Origin: Paracoccus alkanivorans
GTDB lineage: Bacteria; Pseudomonadota; Alphaproteobacteria; Rhodobacterales; Rhodobacteraceae
Assembly: GCF_003697785.1 (NCBI RefSeq)
Contig: NZ_QOKZ01000001.1
Span: 558,001-622,000, forward strand
Direction: 5' to 3'
DNA: 64,000 nucleotides
Below the pieces are notes generated by a model that worked only from the letters and a program-made list of their open reading frames with translations, ran no database searches and was not told the DNA's origin. The translations under genes were made by a program, and so were the position numbers. Shown piece by piece: positions 54,915 through 64,000 of this stretch. Numbering within the stretch: the first letter of the stretch is position 1; every line of letters begins with the position of its first letter.

Positions 54915-56153
54915 TCAGATCGGGTGATCGCCCCTGGCGTCGATGACCCGCGTGGGCAGCCCCATCTCACCCAGCAGTTCGAGGAAGGGGCGCGCGGGCA
55001 ATTCCTCGACATTGACCATCTTCTTCACGTCCCATTCGCCCCGGGCGATCAGGATCGCGGCGGCGACCGGGGGCACACCGGCGGTATAGCTGATGCCCTG
55101 GCTGCCAACCTCTTCATAAGCCTGCTTGTGATCGGCGACATTGTAGACGAAAACCTCGCCCTCCTTGCCGTTCAGGCTGCCCTTGACCAGATCGCCGATG
55201 CAGGTGTTACCCTCGTAATCGGGCGCAAGGCTGGCGGGATCAGGCAGCACCGCCTTGACCACCTTGAGCGGCACGACCTCCTGCCCCTCGGCGGTCTTGA
55301 CCGGCTGCTCGGACAGCAGGCCGAGATTCTGCAAGACGGTGAAGACGTTGATATAGTGATCGCCGAAACCCATCCAGAAACGGACATCCGAGTCCTTGTA
55401 GCGGGCAGACAGGCTGTGCACCTCGTCATGTCCCGACAGATAGGCGGTGCGCTTGCCGACCACGGGCAGGTCCCATTCGCGCCCCACCTCGAACATCCTG
55501 TTCTCTTTCCACTCGCCGCCCTGCCATGAATAGACGGTACCGGTGAACTCGCGGAAATTGATCTCGGGATCGAAATTGGTGGCGAACCAACGGCCATGGC
55601 TGCCGGCATTGATATCCACGATATCGATGGAATCGATCTTGTCAAAATACTCATCCTCGGCAAAACGGGCGTAAGCATTCACCACGCCCGGATCGAAACC
55701 GGCGCCAAGGATGGCAGTGATCCCGGCCTTCTCGACATCGCCGCGCCGCTTCCATTCGTAATTGGCGTACCACGGCGGCGTTTCGCAGACCTTCGCCGGA
55801 TCCTCGTGGATGGCAGTGTCGATATAGGCGGCACCCGCGCGGATACAGCCTTCCAGAACGGTCATGTTGATGAAGGCAGTGCCGACATTGATGACGATCC
55901 CGGCGTCGATCTTTTTCAGCAGCGCCTCGACATTGTCGGGGTTCATCGCGTCCAGCGCATGGCTGGTAAAGGGCATCTCGTGGCCCTTCTCGCGCAGGCT
56001 GGCGACGATCGCATCGGCCTTGGCCTTGGTGCGGTTGGCGATATGCAATTCACCGAATTCAGCCGCCCATTGCGCGGCCTTGTGCGCCGATACCTGAGCG
56101 ACGCCTCCGGCGCCGATGATGAGGATATTCTGCTTGGCCAATTCTGTCTCCAT
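54915..56153 (-). CDS. Carboxy(nor)spermidine dehydrogenase
   Basis: This 412-residue saccharopine-dehydrogenase-family enzyme starts METELAKQNILIIGAGGVAQ, a Rossmann motif, and has GAAYIDTAIHEDPAKVCE near residue 107 and GAGFDPGVVNAYARFAEDEYFDKIDSIDIVDI near residue 150, as in carboxynorspermidine synthases. It reductively condenses putrescine with aspartate semialdehyde. It lies 27 bases downstream of the decarboxylase gene, giving an S-adenosylmethionine-independent spermidine route. Confidence 0.88.
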   Translation of the reverse strand: METELAKQNILIIGAGGVAQVSAHKAAQWAAEFGELHIANRTKAKADAIVASLREKGHEMPFTSHALDAMNPDNVEALLKKIDAGIVINVGTAFINMTVLEGCIRAGAAYIDTAIHEDPAKVCETPPWYANYEWKRRGDVEKAGITAILGAGFDPGVVNAYARFAEDEYFDKIDSIDIVDINAGSHGRWFATNFDPEINFREFTGTVYSWQGGEWKENRMFEVGREWDLPVVGKRTAYLSGHDEVHSLSARYKDSDVRFWMGFGDHYINVFTVLQNLGLLSEQPVKTAEGQEVVPLKVVKAVLPDPASLAPDYEGNTCIGDLVKGSLNGKEGEVFVYNVADHKQAYEEVGSQGISYTAGVPPVAAAILIARGEWDVKKMVNVEELPARPFLELLGEMGLPTRVIDARGDHPI

Positions 56154-56180
56154 TTTCCCGGTGGCAGAGGTTGGGTCGCC

Positions 56181-57281
56181 TCAGGAGAGGCTGCCTTTGT
56201 AATCGTCGTAACCGAAACTGCGGACGCTGCGGATGCTGCCATCCTCTTCACGGATGGCGATAGCGGGCATGGCCACGCCGTTGAACCAGTTCTTCTTGAC
56301 CATCGTATAGCCCGCCGCGTCGGCAATGCTGATCCGGTCCCCGATCTTCAACGGTTGCTCGAAACGCGCATCGCCAAAGATATCGCCCGCGAGGCAGGTC
56401 TTGCCCGCGATCTGGTATTCGTGTTCGCCATGCCGCGGCAGCTTGGCCGTCTCTCGATAGATCAGCAGGTCCAGCATATGCGCCTCGATACTGCTGTCCA
56501 CGATGGCCACATCCTTGCCGTTATTGATCAGGTCGAGGACCGAGACCTCCAAGGTCGTTGAGCCGGTGATACTGGCCTCGCCCGGCTCCAGATAGACCTG
56601 CACTCCGAATTTCCGGCTGAACGCCGCCAGCCGGTCGGCCAGGCGATCCAGCGGATAACCTTCACCGGTGAAATGGATCCCGCCGCCAAGGCTGACCCAG
56701 TCCAGCTTGTGCAGGATGTCACCGAATTCCGTCTCGATCCGCGAAAGCTGGTGGTCGAACAGCTCGAAATCGTCATTCTCGCAATTGTAATGGATCATCA
56801 CGCCGCTGATCCGGCCCATCGCGGCCTCCAGCCGGGCGGTATCCCATTCGCCAAGGCGCGAGAAAGGCCGCGCCGGGTCGGCCAGATCGAAGCCGCTGGT
56901 CGAAAAGCGCGGATTAAGCCGCAACCCCGTGGTAATGCCCTTCGCCCGGCCGCCGAAACGATCAAGCTGACCCAGGCTGTTGAAGATGATCTTGTCGGCA
57001 TAGCCGATCGCCTCGTCGATCTCGTGATCGGCCCATGCCACGGAATAAGCATGGGTCTCCTTGCCGAACTCCTCATGCCCAAGGCGCAATTCGAACAGCG
57101 ATGACGAGGTCGTGCCGTCCATGAAGTCGCGCATGAAGTCGAAAACCGACCATGTCGCGAAACATTTCAGCGCCAACAGGGCCTTTGCCCCTGAACGTTC
57201 ACGCAGGCGTGCGACCTTTTCCATATTGCCGCGCAGACGGGCCTTGTCGATCAGGTAATAGGGCGTCTGCAACTCGGCCAT
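56181..57281 (-). CDS. Carboxy(nor)spermidine decarboxylase
   Basis: The start MAELQTPYYLIDKARLRGNM is supported by GAAGG seven bases upstream and gives 366 residues. This PLP enzyme of the ornithine/DAP decarboxylase fold III family shows ALLALKCFATWSVFDFMRDFMDG (from about residue 34) with the PLP-lysine region. Other landmarks are SLGGGIHFTGEGYPLDRL near residue 215, EPGEAS near residue 247 and AGKTCLAGDIFGD near residue 305. It decarboxylates the product of the neighbouring dehydrogenase to spermidine or norspermidine. Confidence 0.9.
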   Translation of the reverse strand: MAELQTPYYLIDKARLRGNMEKVARLRERSGAKALLALKCFATWSVFDFMRDFMDGTTSSSLFELRLGHEEFGKETHAYSVAWADHEIDEAIGYADKIIFNSLGQLDRFGGRAKGITTGLRLNPRFSTSGFDLADPARPFSRLGEWDTARLEAAMGRISGVMIHYNCENDDFELFDHQLSRIETEFGDILHKLDWVSLGGGIHFTGEGYPLDRLADRLAAFSRKFGVQVYLEPGEASITGSTTLEVSVLDLINNGKDVAIVDSSIEAHMLDLLIYRETAKLPRHGEHEYQIAGKTCLAGDIFGDARFEQPLKIGDRISIADAAGYTMVKKNWFNGVAMPAIAIREEDGSIRSVRSFGYDDYKGSLS

Positions 57282-57380
57282 GGCGCAACCTTCGGGCTGA
57301 AAAGCGAAAGCCACCGTATAGCTTCCGCCCCGGCTTTTCGCAAGGAATGCTGACAGTTCGGTGACGGTGGCAGGAACCGC

Positions 57381-57764
57381 TCAATCCACCGTGGCAAGGC
57401 GGCGGATTTCGCGCTTGAGCAACTCCAGTTCGGCGCGCAAGAGTTGCACTTCCGCCGTCAACGTGTGGTCGAGCGGAGTTCCCGCCGCCAGATGCAGCCG
57501 GTCCAGTTGAACCGCATCCGGCAAAGGCGCTTCGCTCCCCTCTCCGCCATCGGCGACCAGGACAAGGCTTTGCACGCCATCGGCAAGCAATGCAGGTGGC
57601 AGATCCACCGAAACCTGCCATCTGCCGGTGCCGGCCTCCGCCAGCCTCGCCACCGACACGACTTCGCCCAGATGGATCAGGGCAACCCGGGCGGGTGCCT
57701 CCCCGGCGGTCAGGACACCCGACCAGGTCCCGGCCTTCAAGCCGTGATTCTCGAATTGCGACAT
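57381..57764 (-). CDS. Hypothetical protein with C-terminal coiled coil
   Basis: This is a 127-residue acidic protein of unknown family. A beta-rich N-terminal part (GLKAGTWSGVLTAGEAPARVALIHLGEVVSVARL) is followed by a C-terminal helix with heptads (LTAEVQLLRAELELLKREIRRL, about 103-124). It lies eight bases after the DUF6478-like gene and may be co-translated with it. No signal peptide or membrane segment. Confidence 0.62.
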   Translation of the reverse strand: MSQFENHGLKAGTWSGVLTAGEAPARVALIHLGEVVSVARLAEAGTGRWQVSVDLPPALLADGVQSLVLVADGGEGSEAPLPDAVQLDRLHLAAGTPLDHTLTAEVQLLRAELELLKREIRRLATVD

Positions 57765-57772
57765 AACCTCTC

Positions 57773-58558
57773 CTAAAGCTCGGCGCGCGGATATCGCGAC
57801 AGGACCATGTCGCTCACCGTGACGGCGTTCATATATGGTTCGGCAAAGATCAGGTCCAGCCAGACCTTCTCGACCGGCCGGTCGGACAGATCCGCATAGG
57901 CAAGGTCGTATTCGACGACATGCCGGCCCATTTCCTTCGACACCGGGTCGCCCAGTTGATGCAGAACCTGTTCGGTATTCGGCCCCTGCACGAGGTTCAA
58001 CCTGCCATAGACGGTGATCGGCGCCTCTGCCCGCAGGCCGATCTCGAAACGCAGGACATGGTCGGAACCAAGACCCTGCAGGATATCCCCGGGCAGATCG
58101 AGCGACAGCGACAGGTAGCTGCCGGAAAAGGCCATTACCTCAAGCCGCAGCTCGAACGGCGCCTTTTCCTCGGGATGCCGGTTCAGCATCTGCCGCAGGA
58201 TCAGCGAACGGTGCCCGCAATCATGCCAGACCGCGACCTCCTCGCCCAGCTTTTCCCCGGCCTCGGGGCCGACCAGCCCGGCGGGAGTGACCGGTCCGCA
58301 TAATATCGACGGTCGCCACCGCCAGTCCGTTCCCGGCTGGACGATCAGTTTACCCAATCCGCCGCGGGCGCGAATCGCGCGCGGATCGGAAAGTTGCAGG
58401 AAGATTCCAAGCTCCCGATAAAGGCCCACGGCTTCCTCACGCAGGCCCCCTGCAGGCAGGCGCCCACCGTTGCGCAGCGATTCGCAGATCGCGGCCCATT
58501 TCTGTGCGGTCTTTTCGTGCGTCGGAGGCTTTCGCCACCCCTTCAGTCCAAATGCCAT
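57773..58558 (-). CDS. Hypothetical protein, probable DUF6478 family
   Basis: This 261-residue protein begins MAFGLKGWRKPPTHEKTAQKW. I recognise a Rhodobacterales-type hypothetical with RPSILCGPVTPAGLVGPEAGEKLGEEVAVWHDC near residue 83 and RFEIGLRAEAPITVYGRLNLVQGPNTEQVLHQL near residue 168. It is soluble and predominantly beta. No catalytic motif is visible. It forms a short unit with the coiled-coil hypothetical gene. Confidence 0.66.
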   Translation of the reverse strand: MAFGLKGWRKPPTHEKTAQKWAAICESLRNGGRLPAGGLREEAVGLYRELGIFLQLSDPRAIRARGGLGKLIVQPGTDWRWRPSILCGPVTPAGLVGPEAGEKLGEEVAVWHDCGHRSLILRQMLNRHPEEKAPFELRLEVMAFSGSYLSLSLDLPGDILQGLGSDHVLRFEIGLRAEAPITVYGRLNLVQGPNTEQVLHQLGDPVSKEMGRHVVEYDLAYADLSDRPVEKVWLDLIFAEPYMNAVTVSDMVLSRYPRAEL

Positions 58559-58622
58559 CGGAAATGCTTCCTCGATCGAAATCTGCTGCCGGAATAAACC
58601 GGCACGCCGCGAGGAACAAGCG

Positions 58623-58961
58623 TCAGGCGACCAAAGCGTTCAGCCGGGCCGCGCAGATGAAGTCATTCTCGGTCAATCCCCCGGCCTCGTGGGTGGTGAA
58701 GGCGATCTCGCAATAGCCCCATCCAAATCTGATATCGGGATGGTGGCCCTGCTTGTTACCCAGCCATGCCCCGAGATTGGCCATCTCGACAGCCTTGGCA
58801 AAGCCCTTGAACTCAAAGCGCCTGCGGATTGTGCTGCCGTCATCCGACAGGTTCCAACCATCCAGTTGCGCTACCATGTTCCGCGCCTCGTCCTCGGGCA
58901 TCGGCGGAACCCCGCCTTTGCAGGGTTCACAATTCCTGCTGGCAAGATCGTGCTCTGTCAT
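58623..58961 (-). CDS. Pterin-4a-carbinolamine dehydratase
   Basis: This 112-residue protein regenerates dihydrobiopterin-type cofactors after aromatic hydroxylation. The family signature NKQGHHPDIRFGWGYCEI near residues 69-86 carries the catalytic His pair. FEFKGFAKAVEMANLGAWL precedes it. No phenylalanine hydroxylase gene is adjacent, so it probably serves other pterin enzymes or acts alone. Confidence 0.9.
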   Translation of the reverse strand: MTEHDLASRNCEPCKGGVPPMPEDEARNMVAQLDGWNLSDDGSTIRRRFEFKGFAKAVEMANLGAWLGNKQGHHPDIRFGWGYCEIAFTTHEAGGLTENDFICAARLNALVA

Positions 58962-59040
58962 GCGCTCCTCCTCGGGCCGCGATCAGGCAGCCGGCCCGCT
59001 CTTCAGATCAGTTTAACACGCGGTGACTGCAAATTGAGCA

Positions 59041-59985
59041 TCAGTCCTTGGACATGGCGGAAAAAAGCCCGTCAAAACGCTCCAGCACCGCATTATCCAC
59101 CGCCGGTCCGGGGATATAGGAAGCGGTATCGGACGGAAACAGCACCGGCCGATCGGGAAACCATTCCCTATGCAGATAGCGATTTGATTCGGCAAAGCGT
59201 TCCAGCAGGGCCCGCGCCGCTTCGGGCGGCAACATGTCGCCCCGCCCCGCGGCGGCCTCGCCAAATTCATCCATTACCTGCCGGCCGGCCCTGCGCAGCG
59301 ATTGCCCGTTGCCGCGGGGAATCCTGTTGTAATGCGCGATCAACTCGCTTCTGGGCGACAGGTTTCTTCGCCATTCCACGCTGCCCTGCGGGATCAGATC
59401 GGACCGCCCGATGGCCGTCAGCAATGCGGCAATACTGTCGGGCTTTTCGCCACAGCTGGCCTCGGCATAGATCTGCGGCATCAGATCTACATCGGGAAAT
59501 GACTCCCTCCACGACTTCAGAAGGGCGGTGTAATCGAGCAACCGCAACTGCCCCGACCTAAGGAAGCACCCGATGCTTCCGATATGCCCGTTCCACTTCA
59601 CCACCTGTTTGTAGAGCGCCTCTGCAAAACGGTCCTGACGGCGCAGCCAGATCAGGACGGAAAGCCGATGCCCCCGCAGGGATTGCACCAGCGGCTCCAG
59701 CGAATGCGGGCCGTGATGGGAAAAGGCCTCGGCGGAGATCAGCACGTCATCGATCTCATCGCCAGCCCTTTCAATCTGGCGCAGCACCTTGGCAAGGAGC
59801 TTTCTGCCCTCGGGAGCCCCGCGGGCCAGCGCATCCGCCAAGGGTCCGCAGGCCGGCAGGTGCTTGCGCACCCGGACGTAAAGCAACCCTTGTCTGCGCA
59901 GTTCGTCCTCATGCGCGGCGCACCATTGCTGCATCGCGGTCGTTCCGGTCTTCAGCATCCCGATATGTAGCCAGATGCGCGGCAC
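59041..59985 (-). CDS. Sulfotransferase-like P-loop protein
   Basis: I choose the GTG at 59983-59985 because GGAGGAG lies five bases upstream; the longer ATG start is unsupported. The product of 314 residues has the phosphosulfate loop WLHIGMLKTGTTAMQQW (4-20), matching that of the gene at 31553. EAFSHHGPHSLEPL near residue 83 and SVLIWLRRQDRFAEALYKQVVKW near residue 105 (the RxxxD 3'-phosphate segment) follow. Its substrate is unknown; it may sulfate a surface polysaccharide. Confidence 0.75.
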   Translation of the reverse strand: MPRIWLHIGMLKTGTTAMQQWCAAHEDELRRQGLLYVRVRKHLPACGPLADALARGAPEGRKLLAKVLRQIERAGDEIDDVLISAEAFSHHGPHSLEPLVQSLRGHRLSVLIWLRRQDRFAEALYKQVVKWNGHIGSIGCFLRSGQLRLLDYTALLKSWRESFPDVDLMPQIYAEASCGEKPDSIAALLTAIGRSDLIPQGSVEWRRNLSPRSELIAHYNRIPRGNGQSLRRAGRQVMDEFGEAAAGRGDMLPPEAARALLERFAESNRYLHREWFPDRPVLFPSDTASYIPGPAVDNAVLERFDGLFSAMSKD

Positions 59986-60058
59986 GGCGCTCCTCCTTGT
60001 TGCGTGACGGCCCCGTTTACGCACCGCCACTGGTCCATCACGCCCGGAGCACCGGTGT

Positions 60059-61486
60059 TCAGAGCAGCGGCGCGGCCAGTGCCAGCAGATTGTTGCGCAA
60101 CCGTCTCAGCCAACTCCAGCCCCGGACCTCCTGCAAGGTGATCTCGCGCGACCGCTCGACATAGCTTTGCTGGCGTTCGTCCAGTTCCGCCACGAAACCA
60201 GGGTCGAACAGCGCCATATTGACCTCGTAGTTCAACTCGAAGCTGCGGCGGTCCAGATTGGCGCTACCCATCATCGCCATACGCCCGTCGACGGTGAGGA
60301 TCTTGGCATGCAGCAGACCGGGCCTGAACAGGAACAGCCTGACTCCGGCGGCCAGAAGCCCATAATAGAACCCCTCGCTGGTCGCCCCCACGACAAGCGA
60401 ATCGTTGCGTTCGGGCAGGATCATCGTCACCTCGACCCCACGCCGCGCCGCCGCACAGATCGCCGAGTCCAGGGCCGTATCCGGCACGTAATAGGGCGTG
60501 GTGATCGTCACCCGTTCCCGTGCGGCGTGGATCATCGCGCTCAGGCAATCCGATACGCTGCCCGCCCGCCGGTCCGGTCCGGTTGCCACGATTTGCGCGG
60601 CCATGCCCGGATCCTCGACCGCCTCGACGATTTCCAGCATGTCGCCCAGATCACGCCCCGTATAGCTCATCCAGTCAGCCAGGAAGGTCGCTTGCAATTG
60701 CCTCACCGCAGGGCCCTCGACCGCGACAAGGATATCGACCCATGGCGCGAAACGCGGCTTGACCGCGAAAGCCATATCCGAACAGTTCCGGCTGCCGGTG
60801 AAGGCGATCCGGTTATCAACGACCACGATCTTGCGGTGATTGCGCAGGTCCAGCCGCTGGAACAGGAAGCTGATGAAGGGCAGCCCCCAGGGAAAGGCCG
60901 TCACGCATTCGGCCCCCGCCTCCTTCATCCGCTGCCACAATTCCGAGCGTACCAGCCCGCGCGAGCCAAGCGCATCCGCGATCACCCGGCATTCGACGCC
61001 CCGCGCCTCGGCCCGGATGATCGCTTCGGCGACCTTTTCGCCGCTGCGGTCGGGCAGCCAGATATAGAACAGCACATGGACGTGATCCCGCGCGGAGTCG
61101 ATGGCATCCACCATGTCGTCGATGGCGGCATCCGATTCCTCCAGCAGGCGCAGCCGGTTCCCGTCCACCGCCGGCATCCCGCCCACGGCGGCATTGGCGG
61201 CGATCACCGGGCGGGCGAGGTTCGGAGGCTCGCGCAGGATCCGGCTGCTGGGCTTGCGCAATCCGGTCAGCCGGTCTCGCACATCCGCCATGCGCTGGAC
61301 TTCGGCGCGGTTCATCCGCACCTCCCCGAACAGCAGATAGGCGATTATCCCGACCAGCGGCACCGCCTCGATCACCATGATCCATGCCAGCCGTGCCGCA
61401 GGTTCCATCCGCGGGCGCAGCAGCACCCGGCCAACCAGCAGCAGGGCAATCGCCGTGTGAGTGAATACGAAAACCGAGGTCCACAT
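60059..61486 (-). CDS. cls: Cardiolipin synthase
   Basis: This phospholipase D-superfamily enzyme condenses phosphatidylglycerols in the inner membrane. The 475-residue protein has two N-terminal membrane segments (about 5-22 and 34-53) and two catalytic HKD motifs. The first is [19 protein letters not shown] near residue 217. The second is [29 protein letters not shown] near residue 393. The normal size is about 480 residues. It faces away from accD. Confidence 0.94.
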   Translation of the reverse strand: MWTSVFVFTHTAIALLLVGRVLLRPRMEPAARLAWIMVIEAVPLVGIIAYLLFGEVRMNRAEVQRMADVRDRLTGLRKPSSRILREPPNLARPVIAANAAVGGMPAVDGNRLRLLEESDAAIDDMVDAIDSARDHVHVLFYIWLPDRSGEKVAEAIIRAEARGVECRVIADALGSRGLVRSELWQRMKEAGAECVTAFPWGLPFISFLFQRLDLRNHRKIVVVDNRIAFTGSRNCSDMAFAVKPRFAPWVDILVAVEGPAVRQLQATFLADWMSYTGRDLGDMLEIVEAVEDPGMAAQIVATGPDRRAGSVSDCLSAMIHAARERVTITTPYYVPDTALDSAICAAARRGVEVTMILPERNDSLVVGATSEGFYYGLLAAGVRLFLFRPGLLHAKILTVDGRMAMMGSANLDRRSFELNYEVNMALFDPGFVAELDERQQSYVERSREITLQEVRGWSWLRRLRNNLLALAAPLL

Positions 61487-61572
61487 CCCCGCATCTATCC
61501 AGCACCACGGAAGAATTGCAATTCCCGCCGTCGCCGCCTATCTGGGGACTGCAACAGCAAAGGCCGTCCGCG

Positions 61573-62529
61573 ATGAACTGGATCACCAATTACGTCCGCC
61601 CTCGCATCAACTCGCTGTTCTCGCGCCGCGAGATGCCCGAGAACCTGTGGACGAAATGCCCCGAATGCGGAACCATGCTGTTCCACCGTGAATTGTCGGA
61701 CAACCTGAATGTCTGCACCAATTGCGACCATCACCTCGCGATCACCCCCCGCGCACGCTTCGCCGCTTTGTTCGACGGCGGCGTGTTCTCCGAGGTGAAG
61801 GTCCCCGAACCGCTGGCCGATCCGCTGCAGTTCCGCGACCAGAAGAAATATCCCGACCGGATGAAAGCGGCGCAGAAATCCACCGGCGAGAAAGAGGCGA
61901 TGCTGGTCGCCGAGGGCGAGATGGGCCGCACCCCGATCGTCGCCGCGGCGCAGGATTTCAGCTTCATGGGCGGCTCGATGGGCATGTATGTCGGCAACGC
62001 CATCATCGCCGCCGCCGAACGCGCGGTAAAGCTGCGGCGCCCGCTGGTGCTGTTCTCGGCGGCGGGCGGCGCGCGGATGCAGGAAGGCATCCTCAGCCTG
62101 ATGCAGATGCCCCGCACCACCGTCGCGGTCGAGATGCTGCGCGAGGCCGGCCTGCCCTATATCGTCGTCCTCACCCATCCCACCACCGGCGGCGTCACCG
62201 CCAGCTATGCGATGCTGGGCGATATCCAGATCTCGGAACCCGGCGCGCTGATCTGCTTTGCCGGTCCCCGCGTCATCGAACAGACCATCCGCGAGAAACT
62301 GCCCGAAGGCTTCCAGCGCGCCGAATACCTGCTGGAACATGGCATGCTGGACCGGGTGACGCATCGCATGAAACTCCGCAACGAACTGATCTCGATCCTG
62401 CGCATGCTGGGCGGCATGCCCGCGCCGACAAGAGCGGATCTGCCTCCCCCGGCGGAAACAACCGCCACCGAAGCACCCGCCCCCTCGCCAGAGGACAACG
62501 CCAAATCCGAAGAAAAGCCGGTTTCCTGA
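61573..62529 (+). CDS. accD: Acetyl-CoA carboxylase carboxyltransferase beta subunit
   Basis: The start [16 protein letters not shown] gives 318 residues; the frame extends upstream. Residues 25-50 form a C4 zinc finger (CPECGTM near 28 and CTNCDHH near 50). The carboxyltransferase domain has [18 protein letters not shown] near residue 162 and [17 protein letters not shown] near residue 202. It carries a Pro/Glu-rich tail. It makes malonyl-CoA for fatty acid synthesis and is followed by a repeat and folC. Confidence 0.96.
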   Translation: MNWITNYVRPRINSLFSRREMPENLWTKCPECGTMLFHRELSDNLNVCTNCDHHLAITPRARFAALFDGGVFSEVKVPEPLADPLQFRDQKKYPDRMKAAQKSTGEKEAMLVAEGEMGRTPIVAAAQDFSFMGGSMGMYVGNAIIAAAERAVKLRRPLVLFSAAGGARMQEGILSLMQMPRTTVAVEMLREAGLPYIVVLTHPTTGGVTASYAMLGDIQISEPGALICFAGPRVIEQTIREKLPEGFQRAEYLLEHGMLDRVTHRMKLRNELISILRMLGGMPAPTRADLPPPAETTATEAPAPSPEDNAKSEEKPVS

Positions 62530-62574
62530 CTTCTTCTTTGTCCAAATACCTCGGGGTCCGGGGCAGCGCCCCGG
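62530..62574 (+). repeat. 3'-end repeat element, copy 6, with G-rich hairpin (accD-folC gap)
   Basis: The core CTTTGTCCAAATACCTC lies within 62530-62552 and starts on the base after the accD stop. A perfect hairpin CCGGGGC/GCCCCGG follows (62558-62564/62568-62574) with a 3-base loop. It ends eleven bases before the folC start codon, so it may also affect folC translation. Confidence 0.82.
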
Positions 62575-62585
62575 TGAAAGCGACC

Positions 62586-63857
62586 ATGAGCCATTCCGAC
62601 GCCATCCTTGCCCGCCTCATGTCGCTGCACCCCAAGGTCATCGACCTGTCGCTCGACCGGATGCATCGCCTCCTCGCTGCCCTTGGCCATCCCGAACGTG
62701 ACATTCCCCCGGTGATTCATATAGCCGGAACCAATGGCAAGGGCTCCACCCAGGCCATGATCCGCGCCGGGCTCGAGGCGGGCGGCGCGCGCGTCAATGC
62801 CTATACCTCGCCGCATCTTGCCCATTTCCACGAACGCATCCGGCTTGCGGGCGAACTGATCGCGGAATCCGAACTCGCGAGCACCCTCGAGGAATGCGAG
62901 GCCGCCAATGACGGTCATCCGATCACCTTCTTCGAGATCACCACTGCCGCCGCCTTCCTCGCCTTCTCGCGCCGTCCGGCCGATTACACGCTGCTCGAGG
63001 TCGGCCTCGGCGGGCGGCTCGACGCGACCAATGTGATCGATACCCCGCGCCTGACGGTCATCACCCCGATCAGCATCGATCACACCCAGTATCTGGGCGA
63101 AACCCTGCCCGAAATCGCCGGAGAAAAGGCCGGGATCATCAAGCCCCGCGTGCCCTGCATCGTCGGCCCGCAGCCCGACGAGGCGCTGCGGGTGATCGAG
63201 AACCGCGCCTCGGGCCTGACCGCGCCGCTCTTGATCCATGGTCAGCACTGGCAGGTCGCGCCCGACCGCGACGGCATTATCTGGCAGGACGATCACGGGC
63301 TTTGGGACCTGCCCCGCCCCAACCTGATCGGCGATCATCAGATCCAGAATGCCGGTGCCGCGCTGGCCGCACTGCGCGAGCTCGACGCGACCGAGGCGCA
63401 GGCCCGCGCCGCCGTCACCCGCGCCGAGTGGCCCGCCCGGATGCAGCGCCTGACCCGTGGGCCACTGATCGAAGCAGCCGGTCCGCAGGCCGAGCTGTGG
63501 CTCGATGGCGGTCATAATCCAGCGGGAGGAGAGGCGCTCGCCGCCATCCTCGCCACCCTGCCGCCCCGTCCGACCCACCTGATCTGTGGAATGCTGAACA
63601 CCAAGGACGTTACCGGCTACCTGCGCCCGCTGGCCCCGCATGCGGCCAGCCTCACCGCCATCAATATTGAGGGCGAGCCAAACACCTTGCCCGCCTCTGA
63701 CACCGCCGGCTTTGCGAAACAGGTCGGAATGCAGGCAGACACCGCCACAAGCGCGCAAGACGCGGTTCGGCGCATCACCGCCTTCGATCCCCGCGCCCGC
63801 ATCCTAATCTGCGGCTCTCTCTACCTGGCGGGGCGCGTGCTGCGCGAGAACGGCTAG
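62586..63857 (+). CDS. folC: Bifunctional folylpolyglutamate/dihydrofolate synthase
   Basis: FolC adds glutamate to dihydropteroate and tetrahydrofolate. I start at the ATG of MSHSDAILARLMSLHPKVID (62586), giving 423 residues; the frame is open far upstream through accD but that is a shadow. The Mur-ligase-like P-loop IAGTNGKGST lies near residues 46-55, YTSPHLAHFHERIRLAG near residue 74 and EVGLGGRLDATNV near residue 139. The C-terminal domain has LDGGHNPAGGEALA near residue 305. accD-folC adjacency is common in this group. Confidence 0.95.
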   Translation: MSHSDAILARLMSLHPKVIDLSLDRMHRLLAALGHPERDIPPVIHIAGTNGKGSTQAMIRAGLEAGGARVNAYTSPHLAHFHERIRLAGELIAESELASTLEECEAANDGHPITFFEITTAAAFLAFSRRPADYTLLEVGLGGRLDATNVIDTPRLTVITPISIDHTQYLGETLPEIAGEKAGIIKPRVPCIVGPQPDEALRVIENRASGLTAPLLIHGQHWQVAPDRDGIIWQDDHGLWDLPRPNLIGDHQIQNAGAALAALRELDATEAQARAAVTRAEWPARMQRLTRGPLIEAAGPQAELWLDGGHNPAGGEALAAILATLPPRPTHLICGMLNTKDVTGYLRPLAPHAASLTAINIEGEPNTLPASDTAGFAKQVGMQADTATSAQDAVRRITAFDPRARILICGSLYLAGRVLRENG

Positions 63858-64000
63858 AACCTGCCGCGTCCCGGCGGGCGCATCCCTTCCTCGTGACCGC
63901 CCTTGAACGTGCGAAGTTCCGCCGCAATTGCGGTAATCCACAATAGATTGCTGCCCGCTCCTGTCCGAAGCTCTGGTTCCATAGAGGGGGAGACAGGATC

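Noticed and set aside
61722-62585. Upstream extension of the folC frame, making a 711-codon protein
   Set aside because: This part overlaps accD in another frame and is Arg-rich without similarity. The folC family N-terminus begins at 62586.

Overview
The window is GC-rich alphaproteobacterial chromosome and most resembles Rhodobacterales (Paracoccus/Rhodobacter-like). The evidence is the gene order of the division and cell-wall (dcw) cluster, the ftsB-pdhABC block with a lipoylated E1-beta, MipZ, a DUF1127 gene followed by CCUCCUCCC ('cuckoo'/CcsR-type) small RNAs, and a terminator-containing mraZ leader like UpsM of Rhodobacter sphaeroides. These assignments rest on reading motifs and gene order; no database search was run. 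I recognised no tRNA, rRNA, CRISPR array, insertion sequence or prophage.

Layout. 1-9,000 (minus strand): mraZ-rsmH-ftsL-ftsI-murE-murF-mraY-murD, nearly all overlapping, with murD cut by the window edge. 9,000-9,640: long mraZ leader with an intrinsic terminator, helically phased TGGGA boxes and small palindromes. 9,640-12,580: Fe-S carrier ATPase apbC, a DUF1127 small protein followed by five tandem two-hairpin sRNAs ending in a terminator, then rlmJ. 12,650-16,800: ftsB and pdhA-pdhB-pdhC. 16,900-26,800: RND efflux pair, mipZ, two EamA exporters, an AhpD-like protein, a LysR/azoR divergent pair and a TonB-C protein. 27,000-33,900: ffh, three GNATs, chorismate mutase, then rpsP-(46 aa ORF)-rimM-(sulfotransferase-like)-trmD-rplS-rpmE. 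34,000-40,800: DUF2267 gene, a membrane protein, apt, a flavin reductase, a GNAT, EcsC, a RecD-like helicase and an aldose dehydrogenase. 40,900-43,100: a two-gene saccharopine (lysine catabolism) unit.

43,160-54,810 is the metabolic centrepiece, a complete D-apiose/D-apionate catabolic locus. A sugar ABC importer (binding protein, DUF2291 lipoprotein, double ATPase, permease) supplies ApsD (dehydrogenase) and ApnL (lactonase). ApnO (oxidoisomerase), OiaK (DUF1537 kinase) and OiaX (a RuBisCO-like protein) would finish conversion to 3-phosphoglycerate and glycolate. A GntR/FCD regulator lies inside it, and both divergent promoter regions plus the regulator's own upstream region carry a shared ACTGGTATG-like motif.

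54,900-64,000: the carboxyspermidine pathway pair, two poorly known proteins, a pterin dehydratase, a second sulfotransferase-like protein, cardiolipin synthase, accD and folC. Across the window a 23-bp element containing CTTTGTCCAAATACCTC recurs six times, always just downstream of a stop codon and in the sense orientation of that gene.
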